Shown here: in pieces, positions 59,640 through 64,000 of the stretch
Numbering within the stretch: the first letter of the stretch is position 1
Layout: every line of letters starts with the position of its first letter
Notes under the pieces: model-generated
What the model saw: the letters and a program-made list of their open reading frames with translations, nothing else
What the model was told of the DNA's origin: nothing
Databases searched by the model: none
Source: Nocardia carnea NBRC 14403
GTDB lineage: Bacteria; Actinomycetota; Actinomycetes; Mycobacteriales; Mycobacteriaceae
Assembly: GCF_000308515.1 (NCBI RefSeq)
Contig: NZ_BAFV01000040.1
Location: 98,218-162,217, forward strand
Reading direction: 5' to 3'
DNA: 64,000 nucleotides
Program-made: the position numbers and the translations under genes

Positions 59640-60910
59640 CCGTCACCACCCAGGCCGAGCACCATGCGGGGATGCCTACAATCGACGGCCGTGCCGCATG
59701 GCGGGCCGCCGATATCGCCACAGGCAACGGTGCGCTAACCGGGGTGCGGGTCCTCGACCTGAGCCGCGTACTCGCCGGCCCCTACACGGCCCAGATCCTG
59801 GCCGACCACGGCGCCGAAGTCATCAAAGTGGAAGCCCCAACCGGCGACGAGACCCGTGGCTGGGGACCACCCTTTCTGGAATCCGGTGCGAGCAGCGCCT
59901 ACTACGCGAGCCTCAACCACAGCAAGGACAACATCAGCCTGGACCTGCGCACCGACGCGGGCCGGGAGATCCTCGGGCACCTTCTGGCCGGCGCCGATAT
60001 CGTGATCGAGAACTTCAAAGCGGGCACCTTGGCGCGCTGGGGATTCGACTACGAGTCCGTGCTGAGCGAACGCTATCCGGAGATGATCTACTGCCGGATC
60101 ACCGGTTTCGGTGTGGACGGGCCGATGGGCGGATTTCCCGGCTACGACGCCGTTCTGCAGTCCTTCGGCGGCCTCATGAGCATCAACGGCTATCCCGACG
60201 GCAACCCGCTGCGGGTCGGAATTCCCATCGTCGATATCGTCGCCGCCAATATGGCGGTGAGCGGCATCCTGCTGGCGATGTTGGAACGTGGCCGCAGCGG
60301 GCAGGGCCAGCTGATCGATATCACGCTGCTCGACTCCGTCATCTCCATCCTGCACCCACACGCGGCCAACTGGATGGTGGGCGGCACGGTGCCGAAGCGG
60401 ACAGGGGATTTCCATCCCACGGTGGCGCCGTACCAGGTGTTCCGGGCCGCGGACGGCGATTTCTTCGTCAGCGCGGCCAATGATCGTCAATTCCGTTCGC
60501 TCACGGAAACTCTCGGCCTGCCCGAACTCGCCGACGATCCGCGCTTCACCTCCAACGGCGATCGCTACGCCCACCGGGAAGAACTCGTCGCGCTGCTGAG
60601 CGAACGTATCGCGCAATGCTCGCGCGAGGATCTGGGCCGGCGACTCGAGGAGGCCGGTGTACCCGCGAGCCCGGTGCATACGGTCGACGAAGCGCTGCAA
60701 TCCGAGCAGGTCCGGCATCGCGGCCTGTACATCGATGACGGGGACTATCGCGGCATCGGCGTCCCGATCGCCCTGGGCCGGTCCGGTCACCGCCGTCCGC
60801 GACCCGCCGTCCCCCTCGGCTCCGACACCACCGCGGTCCTCGCCGCGATGGGATACGGCACCGATCGCATCGCGCAACTCCGCACGGCTGGTATCTTCGG
60901 GAACCCGTGA
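59636..60910 (+). CDS. Class III (CaiB/BaiF-type) acyl-CoA transferase
   Basis: The protein has 424 residues, ATGA-coupled. It has the family III pattern RVLDLSRVLAGPYTAQILADHGAEVIKVE (residues 38-66), SLNHSKDNISLDL, and the catalytic aspartate D171 in FPGYDAVLQ. The C-terminal part has DDPRF and EEAGVPASPV. It moves CoA between carboxylic acids through aspartyl-CoA mixed anhydrides and probably activates the acid that the coupled dehydrogenases then desaturate. Confidence 0.92.
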   Translation: MTVTTQAEHHAGMPTIDGRAAWRAADIATGNGALTGVRVLDLSRVLAGPYTAQILADHGAEVIKVEAPTGDETRGWGPPFLESGASSAYYASLNHSKDNISLDLRTDAGREILGHLLAGADIVIENFKAGTLARWGFDYESVLSERYPEMIYCRITGFGVDGPMGGFPGYDAVLQSFGGLMSINGYPDGNPLRVGIPIVDIVAANMAVSGILLAMLERGRSGQGQLIDITLLDSVISILHPHAANWMVGGTVPKRTGDFHPTVAPYQVFRAADGDFFVSAANDRQFRSLTETLGLPELADDPRFTSNGDRYAHREELVALLSERIAQCSREDLGRRLEEAGVPASPVHTVDEALQSEQVRHRGLYIDDGDYRGIGVPIALGRSGHRRPRPAVPLGSDTTAVLAAMGYGTDRIAQLRTAGIFGNP

Positions 60911-61614
60911 GCATACCCAGTGCAGATTCCGCGCCCGCCGACCGCGGGCGCGCCGGTGAACGGGCTGCGGCCCGCGTCGTCGAGGAGATCGAACGACTCA
61001 TCGTCACCGGTGACCTGCTGCCCGGGCAGCCGATCCGCCAGGTGCTGATGGCCGAACGCCTCGGTGTCAGCCGGCTGCCGATCCGGGAGGCTCTGCGCCA
61101 GCTCGCCGCCGCCGGCCTGGTGGACCACGAGCACAACGTGGGATACACCGTCGCGCGACTGCGGCAGTCGGATTTCGACCAGATCTATCTGATGCGCGCC
61201 GCGCTCGAACGGGAGATCATCGCCACGCTGCCCCGGTTCGGCGACGAGGTGCTGGCCGAGATCCGACGGCTCGGCGATCTGGTGGTAGAGGCTGCCGAAC
61301 GCGGTGATCTACTGGAAATGCGGCTGCGCAACCACGCCTTCCACTTCGCCATTTTCGAACAGTCGCCGCTGAACCTGGTGGTCGGCGAGGTACGGCGCCT
61401 GTGGACGCTCGCAATGCCCTACCACGCCACCTACCTGTACGACCCCGCCGCCCGCGCCCGGGTCCTCGCCGAACACGACCAGATGATCGCGGCGCTCGCC
61501 GAACACGACAACGACCGCCTCGACGAACTGATGAACCTGCACCGCCAGGGCGGTGAAACCAGCGCCGGGACGATGCTGCGCGCCACCCGGCCGCCCGATC
61601 CCGCCGAATCCTAG
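60907..61614 (+). CDS. GntR-family regulator, FCD subfamily
   Basis: The protein has 235 residues, with a GTG start inside the transferase stop. The N-terminal GntR winged helix has RVVEEIERLIVTGDLLPGQPIR and AERLGVSRLPIREALRQLAAAGLV (spread over 24-72). The C-terminal FCD helical domain (about 90-220) carries metal/ligand histidines (NHAFHFAIF, EHDQMIAAL, NLHRQ). It likely autoregulates this operon, and perhaps the divergent SDR gene, through the TGGATC site. Confidence 0.93.
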   Translation: MSIPSADSAPADRGRAGERAAARVVEEIERLIVTGDLLPGQPIRQVLMAERLGVSRLPIREALRQLAAAGLVDHEHNVGYTVARLRQSDFDQIYLMRAALEREIIATLPRFGDEVLAEIRRLGDLVVEAAERGDLLEMRLRNHAFHFAIFEQSPLNLVVGEVRRLWTLAMPYHATYLYDPAARARVLAEHDQMIAALAEHDNDRLDELMNLHRQGGETSAGTMLRATRPPDPAES

Positions 61615-61621
61615 GAAGAAC

Positions 61622-62371
61622 ACCCGCCGAGAACACCGCTGCCGCGCAGGCGATCTGGGATCCGGATGTGGCCGTGATCATCGAGCGGACGCGGGCGAAC
61701 CGCACCGGCCCGCTGCACGAACTCGGGGTCGAGGCCGCGATATCGCCGACGCCACCGGCGCCGTCCTCTGCAGTGTCGACTACCGGCTCGCCCCCGAACA
61801 CCGCTACCCAGTCGCCAACGACGAGGCCTATGCCGCCCTGCACCGGCTCACCGACAACGCGACCACCTGGGGCGTGGACCCGGCCCGAATCGGCGTCGGC
61901 GGCGACAGCGCCGGCGGCTGCCTGGCCGCCGCCACCGCCCTGCGCAGCCGCGACGAGAACGGCCCGGCCATCGCCCAGCAGGTGCTGTTCTATCCCGGTA
62001 TCGAACGCCGCACCGACCGCCCCTCCATGTGCGAATTCGGCGATTCCCCCTTCTTCACCGCCGAGGATATCGACTGGATGAAGAACCTCTACCTCGGCGA
62101 CGACCCCGCCACCGACGACGCCTACGGCGTCCCCGCCCTGGCCGACTCTCTCGCCGGCCTCCCCCCGGCGATCCTCGCCGTCGGCTACGGCGACCCACTG
62201 CGCGACGCCGTGGAAGCCTACGGCGACCGACTCCGCGCGGCCGACGTCCCCACCGCCCAACTCCCCTTTCCGGGCGTCGGCCACGGATTCGCCATGCAGG
62301 CTCCGTCGGTTGCCCGGGCTCGGGCAGCGATAGCCGAAGTCGGAGCACTTGTGTCGGCACGATTCCGGTAA
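61622..62371 (+). pseudogene. Alpha/beta-hydrolase (HSL-type esterase) pseudogene with internal deletion and frameshift
   Basis: The C-terminal two thirds are intact in one frame from about 61740: VDYRLAPEHRYP, the nucleophile motif GDSAGG, GYGDPLRD and GVGHGF. The expected N-terminus (AIWDPDVAVIIERTRANRTG followed by PLHELGVEAA) is in a different frame at 61650-61740, and the about 60 residues with the HGGG oxyanion motif are missing between them. There is no good start codon. It is therefore a broken gene. It follows the GntR gene by a few bases. Confidence 0.75.
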
Positions 62372-62445
62372 CCGTCGGCGGATCACCGCCCCCAGCCAGC
62401 TGCCGGCACGGGTCGCAATTCCCCAGTGTCCGCCGAACGGTAGTT

Positions 62446-62721
62446 TCAGCCCTCGTAGTGTGAGCCTACTTGCACCACAACAATTTCAGCATCTGTCACC
62501 AGGTAGATCAAACGATGCTCCTGCGTGATCCGCCGCGACCAGCAACCAGCGAGTTGGTGACGCAGCGGTTCCGGTTTGCCGATACCCGCGAACGGATCAC
62601 GCAGAACCGCGTCGATCATCTTGTTCGCGCCTTTCAACACGGAGCGGTCGGTGGCAAGCCAACTCGTGTAGGACTTCCAGCCCTGCGCGGTGAACGTGAG
62701 CTTCCGCTCGGCGGCGGTCAC
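62446..62721 (-). CDS. yoeB: YoeB/Txe-family mRNA interferase toxin
   Basis: The protein has 91 residues, with GTG start overlapping the antitoxin stop. It matches YoeB: GKPEPLRHQLAGCWSRRIT, then EHRLIYLV and the C-terminal SHYEG. Candidate catalytic residues are E51, R64/R70 and H88 (E. coli YoeB uses E46, R65, H83). It cleaves mRNA at the ribosome. Like other pairs, it is neutralised by the co-translated antitoxin encoded just upstream. Confidence 0.95.
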   Translation of the reverse strand: MTAAERKLTFTAQGWKSYTSWLATDRSVLKGANKMIDAVLRDPFAGIGKPEPLRHQLAGCWSRRITQEHRLIYLVTDAEIVVVQVGSHYEG

Positions 62722-62981
62722 TCGGCATCCGGATCGATGAGCCCATGCGCTTCGGTGCGTCCCGCACGAGCGTCCTCGGCGGATTGCAGCAGCCGGGCAC
62801 CACCGTGAGTACGCAACACGTACAGGGTCTCCATCAGCGAGTTGTAATCACTTTCCGCCATGAGCACGGCGTTCTCACCGCTCTTGGACACGACAGTGAC
62901 CGTGTCGTGGTCGTCGTTGACTTGCTGCACCAGTCCGAACAGGTTCTGTCGCACGGTCGATATAGGTAGGGCTTTGGTCAT
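62718..62981 (-). CDS. yefM: YefM/Phd-family antitoxin
   Basis: The protein has 87 residues. The N-terminal Phd/YefM DNA-binding fold is shown by PISTVRQNLFGLVQQVNDDHDTV and the loop SKSGENAVLMAESDYNSLMETLYVL (within residues 6-57). The C-terminal flexible part binds the toxin. It represses its own promoter through TGTAC repeats at 63000-63018. ATG 62981 follows GGGAGGA. Confidence 0.95.
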   Translation of the reverse strand: MTKALPISTVRQNLFGLVQQVNDDHDTVTVVSKSGENAVLMAESDYNSLMETLYVLRTHGGARLLQSAEDARAGRTEAHGLIDPDAE

Positions 62982-62999
62982 CGCGCGGTCCTCCCGGAG

Positions 63000-63018
63000 T
63001 TGTACGGCTTATTGTACG
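63000..63018 (-). promoter_or_regulatory. Toxin-antitoxin promoter with TTGTACG operator repeats
   Basis: TTGTACG occurs at 63000-63006 and 63012-63018, twelve bases apart; YefM proteins are known to bind TGTACA-type sites. On the minus strand the right copy contains TACAAT, a good -10 hexamer, so repression by overlap is plausible. Confidence 0.6.
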
Positions 63019-63095
63019 ATATGGGAGCCTGCCCCGAACACCCGACCTCTCCGTTCGAAACGTCGCCCGCACGTTCCCGGACCGCGCACGCCCGA

Positions 63096-63182
63096 TCACG
63101 ACGGCCACCAGATCGCGGCCACGATCACCACTAGCGGTAGACCGATTGCGATCACAAAACCCGCGACGACCGGGGCGCTCAC
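63096..63182 (-). CDS. 28-residue single-span membrane peptide
   Basis: GTG 63182 overlaps the stop of the upstream gene (GTGA), with GGAAGG just before it. The peptide is almost entirely hydrophobic (APVVAGFVIAIGLPLVVIVA), ending IWWPS, a clear transmembrane helix. The function is unknown. The overlap and ribosome-binding site are the main support. A regulatory membrane peptide or the remnant of a larger protein are alternatives. Confidence 0.45.
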   Translation of the reverse strand: MSAPVVAGFVIAIGLPLVVIVAAIWWPS

Positions 63183-63481
63183 GGCGACACCTTCCCGTAT
63201 GCCCAGCGTGCGAAACTGAGGCGCGGCAGGACAGTCTCCACATCGGCGACATCCATGACCCGATTCAACTCCAGCGGGCCGAGATGATCGGGGGCAGGCA
63301 GAATCACCACATCTGCCCCGGCATTGCGCGCTTGGTCGGCCACGGACAGCACCGAGCGTTCGTCCGGCCACACGAGGTCGTAGCCGAGTCGTTTCGCGAG
63401 GCGAAGCACCTGGGACCGGTCCCATGAAGGCGCACGGGTGGCGTCATAATCGATCCACCCCAATGCGATCGGGCCGATCAT
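63179..63481 (-). CDS. Nocardia-type hypothetical protein, 100 residues
   Basis: ATG 63481 follows GAGGTAG; the frame is open further upstream without family-like sequence. The protein starts MIGPIALGWIDYDATRAPSW and has RLAKRLGYDLVWP, ADQARNAGADVVILPAPDHL and the C-terminal LPRLSFARW. I recall similar small proteins in Nocardia, and the middle resembles the N-terminal fold of serine recombinases (a strand followed by ADVVILPxxDHLxxLELNR) without catalytic residues. The function is unknown. Confidence 0.6.
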   Translation of the reverse strand: MIGPIALGWIDYDATRAPSWDRSQVLRLAKRLGYDLVWPDERSVLSVADQARNAGADVVILPAPDHLGPLELNRVMDVADVETVLPRLSFARWAYGKVSP

Positions 63482-63749
63482 GGCACTACCTCGTTTCCGG
63501 CGACGTCGAATGAGGCTCGTCTGCGAGGAGTCGCGGTCCACTGACCAGCGAGCGGCGCTGTCCGTCACGGTGGACGTGTTCAGGCTCGGGCATATGTGTT
63601 CCTTTGGTGTCACGATCGGATCAGTTGGCCCAGTTCATCGCTCAGCACATCGGTAGGTAAGGCGCGCGCAGGCGGCAGGTGTGTGCAGAGGGGGTGTGCA
63701 GAAAAGCGCGCGGTCGTTACCGGAGCAAAGTCCGTGCCACACTTCGGTA

Positions 63750-64000
63750 ATGGGACGTCGCCCTAAGCAGCCGAACCATCAACTGGGCGAGCTGCTCTAC
63801 GAAACCCGCGCGAGCCGGAAAGGATTCGCGCGCCGGATAGTCGAACGCGGCAGGGGTATCGGGATAGAACTCCGCTACGACCACACGTCTGTAGGTCGAT
63901 GGCTGGCCGGCGAGCAACCGACGTCACCGGGGCCGAACTTGATCGCCGAGGTCCTGACGGAGCTGTGTGGTCGCCGCATCACACCGTCCGATTGCGGGAT
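63750..64000 (+). CDS. XRE/Nocardia-Streptomyces-type transcriptional regulator (3' truncated by window)
   Basis: ATG 63750 opens a frame that runs off the window. The visible 83 residues include LGELLYETRASRKGFARRIV, YDHTSVGRWLAGEQPTSPGP and LTELCGRRITPSD, typical of the helix-turn-helix N-terminus of large actinobacterial regulators with a C-terminal TPR or other helical domain. It is divergent from the 100-residue gene. The target is unknown. Confidence 0.8.
   Translation, partial: MGRRPKQPNHQLGELLYETRASRKGFARRIVERGRGIGIELRYDHTSVGRWLAGEQPTSPGPNLIAEVLTELCGRRITPSDCG

Noticed and set aside
1..64000. CRISPR arrays, insertion sequences, phage integration sites or rRNA/tRNA genes
   Set aside because: No regularly spaced repeats, transposase or integrase motifs, or RNA gene signatures were found anywhere in the window.

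Overview
The window is high-G+C actinobacterial DNA, most like Nocardia or a close mycolic-acid relative such as Rhodococcus. The grounds are GTG/TTG starts, very frequent ATGA/GTGA stop-start overlaps, actinobacterial steroid-ring degradation genes (kshA, hsaA, hsaC), a CYP157-type P450, and a right-edge regulator of a kind common in Nocardia and Streptomyces. I see no prophage, insertion sequence, rRNA, tRNA or CRISPR array. The genus is an inference.

Layout. 1-4360: the end of a Rieske oxygenase gene, a small coupled partner, an amidohydrolase with an altered metal site, an EthD-like protein and an aldehyde dehydrogenase. 4361-11221: a gene-sparse island with two acyl-CoA oxidase-like paralogues, each behind the same upstream DNA module, and a P450 lacking the ExxR arginine. 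12038-16798: an XdhC-type chaperone plus a three-subunit PaoABC-type molybdenum aldehyde oxidoreductase. 16903-22094: an ABC-F ATPase, a tiny basic protein, a cold-shock protein, a lipoprotein-like beta-propeller, an MmyB-type regulator and an SDR. 22105-27165: a PAS-GGDEF protein, a terpene synthase with a degenerate Asp-rich motif, a DHA2-type exporter and a double alpha/beta-barrel protein. 27493-35644: a complete five-gene oligopeptide-type ABC importer, then a DegT-fold PLP enzyme whose Schiff-base lysine is replaced by histidine, and an SDR.

35768-56446 is a catabolic region with steroid hallmarks. It holds a KstD-like flavoprotein, two IclR regulators and one PadR regulator with candidate palindromic operators, and an HsaD-like C-C hydrolase. 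A long leftward operon encodes two Baeyer-Villiger monooxygenases, an esterase, two SDRs and an old yellow enzyme. A separate leftward kshA-hsaA-hsaC operon ends at a strong terminator. The simplest reading is that exporter-independent import and side-chain or ketone processing (BVMO plus esterase) feed 9alpha-hydroxylation and 1,2-dehydrogenation, ring A hydroxylation, extradiol cleavage and C-C hydrolysis. KshB and HsaB reductase partners are not in the window. 56582-61614 is a tightly coupled acyl-CoA module: crotonase, two acyl-CoA dehydrogenases, class III CoA-transferase and a GntR regulator.

The right end shows decay and small genes: a frameshifted flavoprotein fragment and truncated VOC gene (55326-55691), an esterase pseudogene (61622-62371), a YefM/YoeB toxin-antitoxin pair with TGTAC-type operator repeats, a 28-residue membrane peptide coupled to a 100-residue protein, and the start of an XRE-type regulator.

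The best candidates for something undescribed are the acyl-CoA oxidase/P450 island with its duplicated upstream module, and the histidine-for-lysine DegT protein beside a peptide-type importer.
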